Source of the DNA: Peptococcaceae bacterium UBA5752
GTDB lineage: Bacteria > Bacillota > Dehalobacteriia > UBA4068
Direction of reading: 5' to 3'
NCBI GenBank assembly: GCA_002419055.1
Contig: DIFI01000006.1
Coordinates: forward strand, 1-64,000
Length of the DNA: 64,000 bases
Shown: piece by piece, positions 41,193-49,976 of the stretch
Layout of the letters: every line of letters begins with the position of its first letter
Numbering within the stretch: position 1 is the stretch's first letter
Made by a program: the position numbers and the translations under genes
The notes under the pieces: model-generated
Told to the model about the DNA's origin: nothing
Seen by the model: only the letters and a program-made list of their open reading frames with translations
The model's database searches: none

Positions 41193-43631
41193 TTAATTTT
41201 GTTCTTTGAGCAAGACCTGATTGACAAACAGCTCAGCGATCACCGGGTCATACTGGCTGCCCGTACCTTTGATGATTTCATCAATCGCTTCCTGTTTGCT
41301 CAGCGCCTTTGTGTAGCCTCTGTTTTCGGTCATAGCGTCATAAGAATCGACCAATGTAATGATCCGCGCCAGCATTGGTATCTCCTCGCCTGCCAACCCC
41401 CGAGGGTAACCCTGACCATCCCAGCGCTCGTGATGGCTGAGAATAACATCGGCAATCGGCTGCAGTTCCGGAACCGCTTGAGCAATCCGATAGCCAACCT
41501 CAGGGTGTTTCTTTATCGTTACCCATTCCGCTTGAGTAAGCTTGCCCTGTTTTTTTAAGACACTCAAGTCGATACTGATCTTACCGATATCGTGAAGCGC
41601 TGATACCAGCTCCAAGGCGTCGATATCACAATAAGGCAATCCCAATATCTTGCCAAGTTTCTTGGCCAATACCGCCATCCGGTCTCCGTGTTCCTTTGTT
41701 TCGTTGCTTTTCTCATAGAGCGTCGTTTTGATCGAATTAAGCAGCACGCTATGCATACCGTTACGAGCAAGCAACTTACGCCGATACATGTTTTCCTCAG
41801 CAACTTTGAATACCTCGTTAAGAGATTCCTGCTGCTCAGTTTTAGTCGCATAGCCAACGGAAATGCTCGTATAGCGTAGCTTACCATCCAGTTGGGCAGC
41901 ACTTTCTTCACAATTAGCTACGATATTATCATATACTGTTTTTGTCCGATCTTCATTCGTCCAAGGAAGTAATATAGAAAATTCGTCACCGCCTATTCTA
42001 GCGATTATATCCTGTTCGCGGCAACAGCTACGCAGCAAATCAGCCACCGCCACCAACAGCTCATCGCCGACGCTGTGTCCGAAAGCATCATTGATCAGCT
42101 TTAATCCATTGACATCACAAATAATCAACGATAGAGGAAGTATTTGCTCGGTTTCAAACCGTTTTTTACTATCTTCAAAATAGCCCCTGTTATATAAGCC
42201 GGTCAGCGTATCGTGATAGCTGAGATAGAGGATATCCCGCTCCCTTTGCTTGTGCTCGGTGATATCGCGGGCGACGCAGATCACTCCCTGGACTTTGCCA
42301 TGCTCGTCATAATATGGCGTTTTGACTATTTCCATAACCACTGCCATGCCATCCGGGTATGTCAATGACCGCTCATATTTACACAGCTTATTTTTCTTAA
42401 TTACCTCACTATCAGTAATCCCGCCAACCTCGGCCAGCTCTTTACCGACAACATCAATTGTGCGATGACCGATCAAGTCCTGCTCTCGCGTGTTGACGAA
42501 TTTTTCGTAAGCTTTATTGCAGCCAAGATATACGTTGTTAGTATTCTTATAAAAAATCCAGTCGGCGGTGGAATCAAAGATCGTCTGTAACAACGATAGT
42601 TTATTTTTATACTCACGATAAAGCTTAAAATAACTACTGATGCTGGCTTCCAGCTGCGCTCTGGCTTCTTCCGCATCGGTAATTTCCTGCAGCAGGCACA
42701 TAAATTCGTTATTGCCGGCCGAATCATCGGTTTTGAGCGAAGCAAAAGTCAAGCTAACCCAGATCAGCGACCCATCGGGCTTATATAGGCGCTTATTTAC
42801 TTTGTACTCGCTGATTTTGCCGCTTTTCAGCGCCTGATAATCGTCCAAATCTTTTTTAAGATCATCGGGATAAGTAAAACTGGCCCAACCCTGCTCCATG
42901 ACTTCTTCTTTACTTCTGCCGAGAATCTTTTCGAAATATTGATTGCAATAGCGGATGCTTCCGTTTTCGATTGATACACCAATCGGCACATTTTCATACA
43001 ATCTGCGAAAACGTATCTCGCTATCTTGCAATTCCGCATCCGACTTGCTGTGGTGTAAATAGGATACCATTAAGATTGAGACCAGCAGCGTAGTCAGCGG
43101 ATATACAACCAACAGCGGCCAACTGACAGTTTTGACCAAACCATAAGCCATATCGAACGGCAAAGTAAAAAGACACAACAGCACCAGCAGTTGTGTTAAC
43201 CAGCCAAACAGATAAAAATACAAATAAACAAATTTGCTGCCGCTTTTAGTCAGCGGCAACATCAGCCGACGCGCAATCAACCCTACCGCCGCCGCTACGA
43301 CCATAATTAAAACGCCGGTCCAGGCTCCCATACCGCCGATCAATAATCTGGCGATACTCAAAATTACCACAGCGATAGCTGCTGCTATGGGACCAAAAAA
43401 CAACGTAGTAATACTTAATAAAACAGTTCTGGCATCCAGCAAATAGAATTGATCAATATTATTGGACGACATCAACAATATCAAACCTATCAATCCGGCG
43501 CTTAGACCGACAACAATATTCATCACGGGCGGTTTTTTTCGCAACTGATCATATACGAAACCATAGAGAATGCTGACAGCCAGCAGTATAGCCGCGCTAA
43601 ACACTAAATTCTCAATGAAATCATAACTCAT
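41193..43631 (-). CDS. Membrane sensor with two PAS, GGDEF and HD-GYP domains
   Basis: 812 residues. An N-terminal block of five to six membrane helices (about 8-195) resembles the 5TM sensor module of LytS-type proteins. Two PAS domains follow (about 205-330 and 345-465), then a diguanylate cyclase domain with GGDEF intact and an RxxD inhibitory site five residues before it, and a C-terminal HD-GYP phosphodiesterase domain (ALHDIGKISID, HHERWDGQGYPRGL). It could both make and degrade cyclic-di-GMP in answer to a membrane or redox signal. Whether both activities are used is unknown. Single gene, ATG after GAGGGTG. Confidence 0.93.
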   Translation of the reverse strand: MSYDFIENLVFSAAILLAVSILYGFVYDQLRKKPPVMNIVVGLSAGLIGLILLMSSNNIDQFYLLDARTVLLSITTLFFGPIAAAIAVVILSIARLLIGGMGAWTGVLIMVVAAAVGLIARRLMLPLTKSGSKFVYLYFYLFGWLTQLLVLLCLFTLPFDMAYGLVKTVSWPLLVVYPLTTLLVSILMVSYLHHSKSDAELQDSEIRFRRLYENVPIGVSIENGSIRYCNQYFEKILGRSKEEVMEQGWASFTYPDDLKKDLDDYQALKSGKISEYKVNKRLYKPDGSLIWVSLTFASLKTDDSAGNNEFMCLLQEITDAEEARAQLEASISSYFKLYREYKNKLSLLQTIFDSTADWIFYKNTNNVYLGCNKAYEKFVNTREQDLIGHRTIDVVGKELAEVGGITDSEVIKKNKLCKYERSLTYPDGMAVVMEIVKTPYYDEHGKVQGVICVARDITEHKQRERDILYLSYHDTLTGLYNRGYFEDSKKRFETEQILPLSLIICDVNGLKLINDAFGHSVGDELLVAVADLLRSCCREQDIIARIGGDEFSILLPWTNEDRTKTVYDNIVANCEESAAQLDGKLRYTSISVGYATKTEQQESLNEVFKVAEENMYRRKLLARNGMHSVLLNSIKTTLYEKSNETKEHGDRMAVLAKKLGKILGLPYCDIDALELVSALHDIGKISIDLSVLKKQGKLTQAEWVTIKKHPEVGYRIAQAVPELQPIADVILSHHERWDGQGYPRGLAGEEIPMLARIITLVDSYDAMTENRGYTKALSKQEAIDEIIKGTGSQYDPVIAELFVNQVLLKEQN

Positions 43632-44071
43632 GCCATCACCCTCTTTAATAAAAAGAATATAAGCATTTGGTAATATGACTTAGCGGTATGGTTTTAGGTG
43701 TATAAAATAAGTGTAAAAAAATCCACCACTATATCACAATATAACAATTTTATGTAAATACTGCAAGATAATATTGATAATTAATAAAAAATAATTATTA
43801 TATATAAAAAAATAACCCTTAAATATGCCTAAATTAATTTTTTTATACATTATTCGAAATAGTTCTTGACATAGGCCATTGAATTAAGATTTAATTATTA
43901 CATATATTTCCGTATTTCTCCAAATATGAAGTTTTGTGCTTTTCTTAAATTAATAAGGATTTGACAGCATATTGACAATTGTAGTTACTTTGCCAGTAGT
44001 ATTTTCGCATCAAGATTCTTATATAGGGAACTTTTGGCTCGTGGAGGCTTGCTCTATAATCTTTACTGGGG
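43632..44071. other. AT-rich intergenic region, 440 bases
   Basis: Divergent spacer between the sensor gene and the following plus-strand gene. I see no ORF with a ribosome-binding site and no strong hairpin. TATAAT at 44055-44060 with TTTGGC 16 bases upstream may be the promoter of the plus-strand gene. Confidence 0.4.
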
Positions 44072-44683
44072 GTGAAAGCAATAGACATTGAAAGTTTACT
44101 GGCTAATAAAAACTCACTGGATCAACTGGCCGAGAAGTTGCAAGCGCAGGATATCGCCTGGCTGGTGTCGCTGCTTAAGGAAAAGGACGATCAGATTCGC
44201 TACCCTGCATTTTTGCTGCTGCAAAAACGCAGTCAAAGGTTTGCTGACGTCTATCCTTTTTGGCAAGCATTTACCGAAAAGCTGTCCGATGCCAATTCTT
44301 ATCAGCGAAGTATCGGCATTATGCTGCTGGCGGAGAATATCAGATGGGATGACCAACAGCAGTTTGCACTAGTGTTTACTGACTTTATCAGCCATTTTCA
44401 GGATGAGAAATTTATTACCGCCAGGCAAACCATGCAAACCATCCCCTTATGGGCCAAATATGTGCAAAATTTATTGCCCGCGACTGTGCAGGCATTGATC
44501 AATATTGATATCGGCAGTTTTAAAGAAACGCAGCAAAAACTGATACTGCTGGATATTATCCATGCGCTACTGGCGATTAGGGAACTGGCTCCAAGCGAGC
44601 AAATCTACTTGTATATCGATCGGGCGCTAACCGGTGGCAAATTGGACAAAAAGAGCATCAAGCAGCTGGAAAAGTTGCTCTAA
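44072..44683 (+). CDS. Helical-repeat (HEAT-like) protein, unknown function
   Basis: 203 residues, almost entirely amphipathic helices, for example LVSLLKEKDDQIRYPAFLLLQKRSQ and RSIGIMLLAENIRW with the spacing of HEAT/ARM-type repeats. No enzymatic motif, signal peptide or membrane segment. Similar small proteins in anaerobic Bacillota are left as hypothetical. The GTG start lies right after GGGG, so the true start may be slightly different. Terminator 25 bases downstream. Confidence 0.7.
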   Translation: MKAIDIESLLANKNSLDQLAEKLQAQDIAWLVSLLKEKDDQIRYPAFLLLQKRSQRFADVYPFWQAFTEKLSDANSYQRSIGIMLLAENIRWDDQQQFALVFTDFISHFQDEKFITARQTMQTIPLWAKYVQNLLPATVQALINIDIGSFKETQQKLILLDIIHALLAIRELAPSEQIYLYIDRALTGGKLDKKSIKQLEKLL

Positions 44684-44709
44684 AGAAAGCATGACAAATT
44701 CAAATAAAA

Positions 44710-44734
44710 CAAGGGCGCCCAAGCGGCGCCCTTG
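44710..44734. terminator. Bidirectional terminator
   Basis: CAAGGGCGCC (44710-44719) and GGCGCCCTTG (44725-44734), a very GC-rich 10-bp stem with a 5-base loop between two convergent genes, with TTATTC following on the plus strand and TTTTATTTG on the minus strand. Confidence 0.85.
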
Positions 44735-44760
44735 TTATTCTCTATTCTATTCGCACTTAT

Positions 44761-45945
44761 CTATGCAACAATTTTCTTTGCACTTGTGTTCTGACTGCCA
44801 TTATTCAAGAAACAACCCAGCAATATGGCTGCTACCAAAGCCAGTATAGCGCCAAAAGTAAACGGCGCGAAAGCGCCAAAGGCGTTCCAGAGCAACCCGG
44901 CTATCACGCTGGCCGGTAACAGGGCTACACCCACTAAAGTCGAATGCAGTCCCAGCATGGTACCTTTGAGCTCCGACGGCGAGATTTCGGCGATCAAAGC
45001 CCTCTCGACTCCGGCGGTAGAAGCCGTATAAAAGCCGTAGATGATAAATATAATCACCATTACAGCAGCATTACTGACATAAGCAAAACCAAGATAAACT
45101 GCCGCAAAAGCCAAATACCCGCCGACCAACAGTTTTTTTCTGCCGATTTTGTCAGAGAGTTTGCCAAACGGTATGGAAAGAACAGCCGCGGTTAAATTAA
45201 ACACCAAATAAAGCAAAACCACATTAGTATCGGTAAAACCGATACTTTTGGCTCGCAGCAACAAAAAGGTATTTGATGAATTGCCCAAGGTAAAGATAAA
45301 GGCCACCAGCAAATAGAGCTTGAGGTTTTTGTCGAGTTCCCTTAAGCGCTGCCAAAAGGGCTCGCGTGATCGCGGCGGTCTTGGCTGCTTTTTTTCTTTG
45401 ACAAACAGTATCACTACCAATCCCAAGATCGCCGGAATAATCGAAATCAAGAACAGCCTTTTATAATCAAAACTGCTGCCGCTGTTGGTCAGCAATAAGT
45501 ATGCTATCAGAATACCGAGGGCTGAACCGGCCATATCAAGCGCTTTGTGAATACCGAAAGATTTGCCCATGCTACCTGCCGCGGAGCTCTCGCTGACCAG
45601 TACATCGCGGGGTGCTGTTCTGACGCCTTTTCCGATACGATCGATGACTCTTGCCGCTAATATACCGGTCCAAGAGGTGGCAAGCAGTAAACCAAGTTTA
45701 TATAAAACACCGCCCCCATATCCGCAAAAGGCAAAAACTTTTTTGTTTTGATATCTATCGGTAAAATAACCGCTGAACACTTTTAAGAGGCTGGCAACGC
45801 TTTCGGCAATGCCTTCGATGATACCGACAAGTACCGGCGTCGCTCCCAGTACCGATACCAGATACAGCGGTATCAGCGGATATACCATCTCTGTACTTAA
45901 GTCGGCAAAGAAACTGACTAAGCCTAACAAAAATATATTTGGCAT
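44761..45945 (-). CDS. Major facilitator superfamily transporter
   Basis: 394 residues with about twelve membrane helices. The motif-A loop between helices 2 and 3 reads GYFTDRYQNKKVFAFCGYG, and GKLSDKIGRKKLLVGGYLA repeats it between helices 8 and 9, the two-fold MFS symmetry. RVIDRIGKGVRTAPRDVLV in helix 4-5 resembles a subgroup of uncharacterised efflux proteins in anaerobes. Substrate unknown. The gene stands alone between convergent and same-strand neighbours. Confidence 0.87.
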   Translation of the reverse strand: MPNIFLLGLVSFFADLSTEMVYPLIPLYLVSVLGATPVLVGIIEGIAESVASLLKVFSGYFTDRYQNKKVFAFCGYGGGVLYKLGLLLATSWTGILAARVIDRIGKGVRTAPRDVLVSESSAAGSMGKSFGIHKALDMAGSALGILIAYLLLTNSGSSFDYKRLFLISIIPAILGLVVILFVKEKKQPRPPRSREPFWQRLRELDKNLKLYLLVAFIFTLGNSSNTFLLLRAKSIGFTDTNVVLLYLVFNLTAAVLSIPFGKLSDKIGRKKLLVGGYLAFAAVYLGFAYVSNAAVMVIIFIIYGFYTASTAGVERALIAEISPSELKGTMLGLHSTLVGVALLPASVIAGLLWNAFGAFAPFTFGAILALVAAILLGCFLNNGSQNTSAKKIVA

Positions 45946-45986
45946 CAGTTTATATCTCCATCAAATTATCTGTAACTATTTAATAA

Positions 45987-46030
45987 ACAAAAGCCGACAA
46001 GATGGCGTTGCCGTCAATGTAGGCTTTGTT
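45987..46030. terminator. Weak hairpin after the MOSC gene
   Basis: AACAAAAGCC (45987-45996) can pair with GGCTTTGTT (46022-46030) with one bulge; a smaller GATGGCG/TGCCGTC stem lies within. It lies just beyond the MOSC gene stop and could end that operon. Confidence 0.45.
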
Positions 46031-46057
46031 TGTTAAATTTATCGATTAGAATACGTT

Positions 46058-46489
46058 TTAGATAATCTCGACCGAATCGCCTTTTTTGATCATACCGCCG
46101 CTAATCGCTTTGCAGAACAATCCCTCGCTGGGCAAAAGGCTGACGCCTAATGTCTCGGATACGATGCTAGGATGATCTTCCTTGCCGATTTGCGTAATTT
46201 CCAAAACAACGTTATTACCCAGCTTCAACCGCTTACCTACAGTAGCCTTGGAAAAATCAAGCCCTTCGATGAGAATGTTTTCGGCAAAATCACCGGGGCC
46301 GGCATTGAGCCGGTGTTCTTTGTTGGCATCTTTGACACTCTCCAGTTTCAAGCAAGTTATTTGACGGTGCCAATCTCCGGCATGGCCATCGTTTTCGATC
46401 CCATAATCGGCGATCACATTGGCTTCCGGTATTTCTTTTTTCAACTGCCCTCTTTGGGGGCTGATAGAAATTGCATAAATAGTAGCCAC
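46058..46489 (-). CDS. MOSC-domain protein
   Basis: 143 residues. The MOSC core is visible in DYGIENDGHAGDWHRQIT, LNAGPGDFAENILIEG, LKLGNNVVLEITQIGKEDH and GLFCKAISGGMIKKGD, with the conserved cysteine in LFCKAI. Stand-alone MOSC proteins are thought to handle sulfur or molybdenum cofactor; no specific reaction can be assigned. The GTG start has GGAGG 8 bases upstream, inside the end of the ferredoxin gene, so the two are coupled. Confidence 0.85.
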   Translation of the reverse strand: MATIYAISISPQRGQLKKEIPEANVIADYGIENDGHAGDWHRQITCLKLESVKDANKEHRLNAGPGDFAENILIEGLDFSKATVGKRLKLGNNVVLEITQIGKEDHPSIVSETLGVSLLPSEGLFCKAISGGMIKKGDSVEII

Positions 46490-46492
46490 TGT

Positions 46493-46666
46493 TTAATCCT
46501 CCAAAGATATCGCTTCAACAGGACATTCGTCAACACATGCGCCGCAGGCTATACAATCATCATTGATCACTGCCTTGTCATCCTCCATACTAATTGCAGC
46601 AACCGGGCACACATCAACACAGCTTCCGTCTCCTACGCATTTATCTTTATCAACTTGAGCTTTCAT
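46493..46666 (-). CDS. Small ferredoxin with two [4Fe-4S] motifs
   Basis: 57 residues, too short for ordinary ORF lists. The first site is C-x5-C-x3-CP (CVGDGSCVDVCP, Cys10-Cys20), slightly altered from the standard spacing; the second is the classical C-x2-C-x2-C-x3-CP (CIACGACVDECP). A low-potential electron carrier of the cytoplasm. ATG after GGAGGTCGGTATT. Its stop is 3 bases before the MOSC start and its start 30 bases after the DUF364-like gene, one operon. Confidence 0.92.
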   Translation of the reverse strand: MKAQVDKDKCVGDGSCVDVCPVAAISMEDDKAVINDDCIACGACVDECPVEAISLED

Positions 46667-46696
46667 AATACCGACCTCCTTAAATTTAATGATTTA

Positions 46697-47422
46697 CTAA
46701 TGTCCACAAGCACAATACTGTTCAAGACCGTTTAAATAAGCGATCCCTGCAACCGTAACACCATAAAAAACAGCGGGTTTTTCATTGATAAAATTCTTTA
46801 AACTATCATTGACAGAAGTAGATCCTGTCGCCAAAATGATATCTCCCCAGTCGATGATTTCCTGAGTATGGCTGACATCTTCAATAACTACTGTTTCGAA
46901 CTTTTTGCCGATATTTTCCGGATCAAGATCGACTACTCTCATATCAAAATGCTTGCACAGCTCCTCGATCATCCCCGGCTGCATGCCTATAAAAGCAATC
47001 CGCGGGTTGCCAAAACGCTGACGAATATAGTCAACTAATTGGCGGACACAGTCCCCCGGCTCCTTATCCCTGCAATGCACGGTTTTATCGATTAACCCCA
47101 GCGATCTCAACATGGCATTTGCAGTTGCGATAAAAATCGCCCGCTCGCAATTGGTATTTAGCGGTAAATTTAAAATATCCTTCAAGCTGCCGCTGTAATT
47201 CCCCGGCTGATCAGTAAACGCCTGTCCTTTTGCACCTCTAAAATCAGCTTCTATCATCACTTCTTTGCCTTTGAGAATCGGATAATCGTTGCGATCCGGC
47301 GATCCGATAGCTTCTTTAGCAGTCAAGGGACGAGCGCTGACAATATTAACTTGTTCCTCAGCCAGATCCATAGTTTTCATTATATCTATAAGTTTTTGGC
47401 GGGTTTTTTCTAATATATCCAC
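46697..47422 (-). CDS. DUF364-like Rossmann-fold protein, putative metal chelation
   Basis: 241 residues. The N-terminal third (KGKEVMIEADFRGAKGQAFTD) and the C-terminal Rossmann-like part (RIAFIGMQPGMIEELCKHF, DWGDIILATGSTSVNDSLKNF, VFYGVTVAGIAYLNGLEQYC) resemble the DUF364 proteins described as putative heavy-metal chelators. It ends in CACGH, a possible metal site. The GTG start has AAGGGGG upstream. First gene of an operon with a ferredoxin and a MOSC protein, suggesting work on a metal- or sulfur-containing cofactor. That role is inference. Confidence 0.72.
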   Translation of the reverse strand: MDILEKTRQKLIDIMKTMDLAEEQVNIVSARPLTAKEAIGSPDRNDYPILKGKEVMIEADFRGAKGQAFTDQPGNYSGSLKDILNLPLNTNCERAIFIATANAMLRSLGLIDKTVHCRDKEPGDCVRQLVDYIRQRFGNPRIAFIGMQPGMIEELCKHFDMRVVDLDPENIGKKFETVVIEDVSHTQEIIDWGDIILATGSTSVNDSLKNFINEKPAVFYGVTVAGIAYLNGLEQYCACGH

Positions 47423-47681
47423 AATGCTCCCCCTTTAATATTCTCATCTGATATTATGACACCGATAATATTAATTTAATAATTTTATCATACTTATGGC
47501 CTATTGAACAAGAGATAATTTCCCTGTCGATTAATAGTATCTTGATTTTGGACACCCGGGGAATATCCGCTCGCAAAAGGAAAAATTTTGTATAAAGGAT
47601 AGTTAACTGTAATACTTTAAAAATATCTTGAAACTTTTTATCGTGGTTTTGCATCAATTAGAATCAGGGAGGGATGCTTAG

Positions 47682-48590
47682 ATGGGTAAAAAAATATTGA
47701 CCGTCATTTTAGTAATCAGCTTGTGTTTGCTGCTTTTTGCTTGCACCAATGATGATCCGGCAGTAAATGATACTGCGGGAAATGATAACAGCGAACAATC
47801 GGAACAGCCGGAGGTAACGGTACCTGTTGATATCGAAGAAGTGAAAAATAATCAGCAACAAGTGGATAACGGACATTCACCATGGCAATTAGACCCGCTG
47901 CAGGTAACACAGACTTTTGTCAGTCTTCAGATCTCTCCGTCCGGTGTCAGCAGTGAATTTCCCGTCAGTATAGAGGATTTATCAATCATCGAAGAAACCG
48001 AATCCGACGCGGTTGTGGAAGTAAACAGCGATAAAACTTATATCACCAATGTATATCTGAAAAGGCTGATCAGACAAGACGAAACCGGAATCTGGACTGT
48101 GGTCGGCTATGATGTTGACGAAAGCAGGCAACCCAGCATTGGCGGCATTCATCTTAACGATACAAAAGATCAGGTAGATCAGATACTCGGCACAGATTAT
48201 CAAGAAACTTATTATGACGAAGGCGGGCATTTCCCCGAAGCTTTTTATAACCGGCAATATAGCGATGGCTATACTATCAGCATCGGCAAGGATTCCGGTA
48301 AAGTGCTGCAAATATCAGCTACAGCAATTGACGCTGCCACCAATTTGGGCGTAAAAGTTGGTGATAGCGCGACAACGGTACTGCCGCTCTACAGGGAAAA
48401 ATATATTGAGCCCGAAAGCAATTTGGGAGGAATACTCCTGGGAGTGTTTAAAGTAGAACAGGGGCAGGCGATCATCTTTGATTTTGACATTGCCGACGGT
48501 ATCGTCAACCCGGTTGATCAGATACCGGATACTGATACGGTTGAAAGGATTATTTTAACTTACCCTGCTTATTTGGATGAATCATTTTAA
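47682..48590 (+). CDS. Putative lipoprotein, unknown function
   Basis: 302 residues. Lipoprotein signal peptide MGKKILTVILVISLCLLLFA followed by the lipid cysteine at 21. A low-complexity Asn/Glu/Asp linker (22-65) leads to a folded domain (about 70-300) that holds IGGIHLNDTKDQVDQILG, a pattern seen in extracytoplasmic stress-type lipoproteins, and a repeat of it near LGVKVGDSATTVLPLY. ATG after AGGGAGGG. A secreted GH3 enzyme gene follows 40 bases later in the same direction, so both are probably surface proteins made together. Confidence 0.82.
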   Translation: MGKKILTVILVISLCLLLFACTNDDPAVNDTAGNDNSEQSEQPEVTVPVDIEEVKNNQQQVDNGHSPWQLDPLQVTQTFVSLQISPSGVSSEFPVSIEDLSIIEETESDAVVEVNSDKTYITNVYLKRLIRQDETGIWTVVGYDVDESRQPSIGGIHLNDTKDQVDQILGTDYQETYYDEGGHFPEAFYNRQYSDGYTISIGKDSGKVLQISATAIDAATNLGVKVGDSATTVLPLYREKYIEPESNLGGILLGVFKVEQGQAIIFDFDIADGIVNPVDQIPDTDTVERIILTYPAYLDESF

Positions 48591-48630
48591 TGTCGCACGG
48601 CTACCGTTTGACTAATATTGGAGAAATAAG

Positions 48631-49860
48631 TTGAAAATTAAGAAGCTGCCAATAATAATCTGTGTGATATTAGCCGCATTAGCGCTAGTGGCTTTATTTG
48701 GCCTTTTTGATGATTTTTGGGCGCGGATAACGGATGATCAAGAGCCCACTGATACTGAGCAGATTGATACCCAGCAACATGACACTAATCAACCAACCCA
48801 ACCGGAGCAACCCGACGAAACCCAGCAGCCAACAAACAGCGGCGGCGATCAAGAAACTGATAGGGCAAACCAGATATTAAGCTCCATGAGCATGGAAGAA
48901 AAAGTCGGGCAGATGTTTATCGTCCGCTGCCCCAAAGAAAACGCCGCTCAGGATGTTTTGCAATATCATCTCGGCGGCTATATTCTTTTTAGTCGCGATT
49001 TCAAGGATAAGACACGTTCCCAAGTGACAGCTAATATCAAAAGCTATCAAGACGCAGCCGCTATTGATATGCTGATTGGTGTCGATGAGGAAGGCGGCAG
49101 CATCAATCGCCTCAGTCTTTACAAACAATTCCGTGCTGTCCCCTTTTGGTCATCGCAAGATTTGTATGCTGAAGGCGGTTGGGATTTGATTGTCAGTGAT
49201 ACCAAAGAAAAAGCGGAACTGCTGAAATCTCTCGGCATCAATCTCAATCTGGCGCCTGTCTGCGATGTTGCCGGCGAAGAAACGGACTATATGTACGCCC
49301 GCAGCTTCGGCACGGACGCCACCTTGACTTCGCAATATGTAGCAAAGGTAGTCAGCACCATGAATGACCAGCAGATCGGCTGCGTATTAAAGCATTTTCC
49401 CGGATACGGCAATAATGTTGATACCCACACCGGCATTGCTTACGATAACCGCGACTATCAAACATTTGTCAGAAATGATTTTCTTCCATTTGAGTCCGGT
49501 ATCAAGGCCGGAGCCAGAGCGGTGCTGGTATCGCATAATATCGTGGCCTGTATGGACGCGGATAAACCGGCTTCCCTGTCGCCACAAGTACATCAAATAC
49601 TGCGTCAGCAGCTCGGTTTCGATGGCGTGATCATATCCGATGACCTGTATATGGATGCAATCAAGCAATATACCGGCGAAAACGAAGCGGCCGTTTTAGC
49701 GGTACAGGCCGGTAACGACTTGATCTGCTGCACTGATTTCGATGTACAAATACCGGCGGTGATTACGGCAGTCAATGACGGCACTATCTCGCAGGACACT
49801 ATCGATCAAGCGGTTCTGCGGATCTTAAAATGGAAAATCAACCTGGGTATTATCGAATAA
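48631..49860 (+). CDS. nagZ: Glycoside hydrolase family 3, beta-N-acetylglucosaminidase-like
   Basis: 409 residues with an N-terminal membrane anchor (about 6-24) and a Thr/Gln/Pro-rich linker (30-70). The GH3 barrel has MIGVDEEGG in its split form IGVDEEGGSINRL, CVLKHFPGYGNNVDTHTG with the His-Asp region, and VIISDDLYMDAI with the nucleophile Asp. Members of this NagZ-type branch release N-acetylglucosamine from muropeptides. Being anchored outside, it may act on the cell wall. TTG start, 7 bases after GGAG. Confidence 0.88.
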   Translation: MKIKKLPIIICVILAALALVALFGLFDDFWARITDDQEPTDTEQIDTQQHDTNQPTQPEQPDETQQPTNSGGDQETDRANQILSSMSMEEKVGQMFIVRCPKENAAQDVLQYHLGGYILFSRDFKDKTRSQVTANIKSYQDAAAIDMLIGVDEEGGSINRLSLYKQFRAVPFWSSQDLYAEGGWDLIVSDTKEKAELLKSLGINLNLAPVCDVAGEETDYMYARSFGTDATLTSQYVAKVVSTMNDQQIGCVLKHFPGYGNNVDTHTGIAYDNRDYQTFVRNDFLPFESGIKAGARAVLVSHNIVACMDADKPASLSPQVHQILRQQLGFDGVIISDDLYMDAIKQYTGENEAAVLAVQAGNDLICCTDFDVQIPAVITAVNDGTISQDTIDQAVLRILKWKINLGIIE

Positions 49861-49881
49861 TATAATAGAGTTACAAATAAA

Positions 49882-49920
49882 AAACAACGCCTGCTAACTA
49901 TTAGATAGCAGGCGTTGTTT
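49882..49920. terminator. Bidirectional terminator between GH3 and metallophosphoesterase genes
   Basis: AAACAACGCCTGCTA (49882-49896) and TAGCAGGCGTTGTTT (49906-49920), a perfect 15-bp stem. T-runs follow in both directions. Confidence 0.9.
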
Positions 49921-49976
49921 GCAGTTTAGCAATTAATCAAATCAGATTTTTGCATCAATCAATCAACAAACAATTA

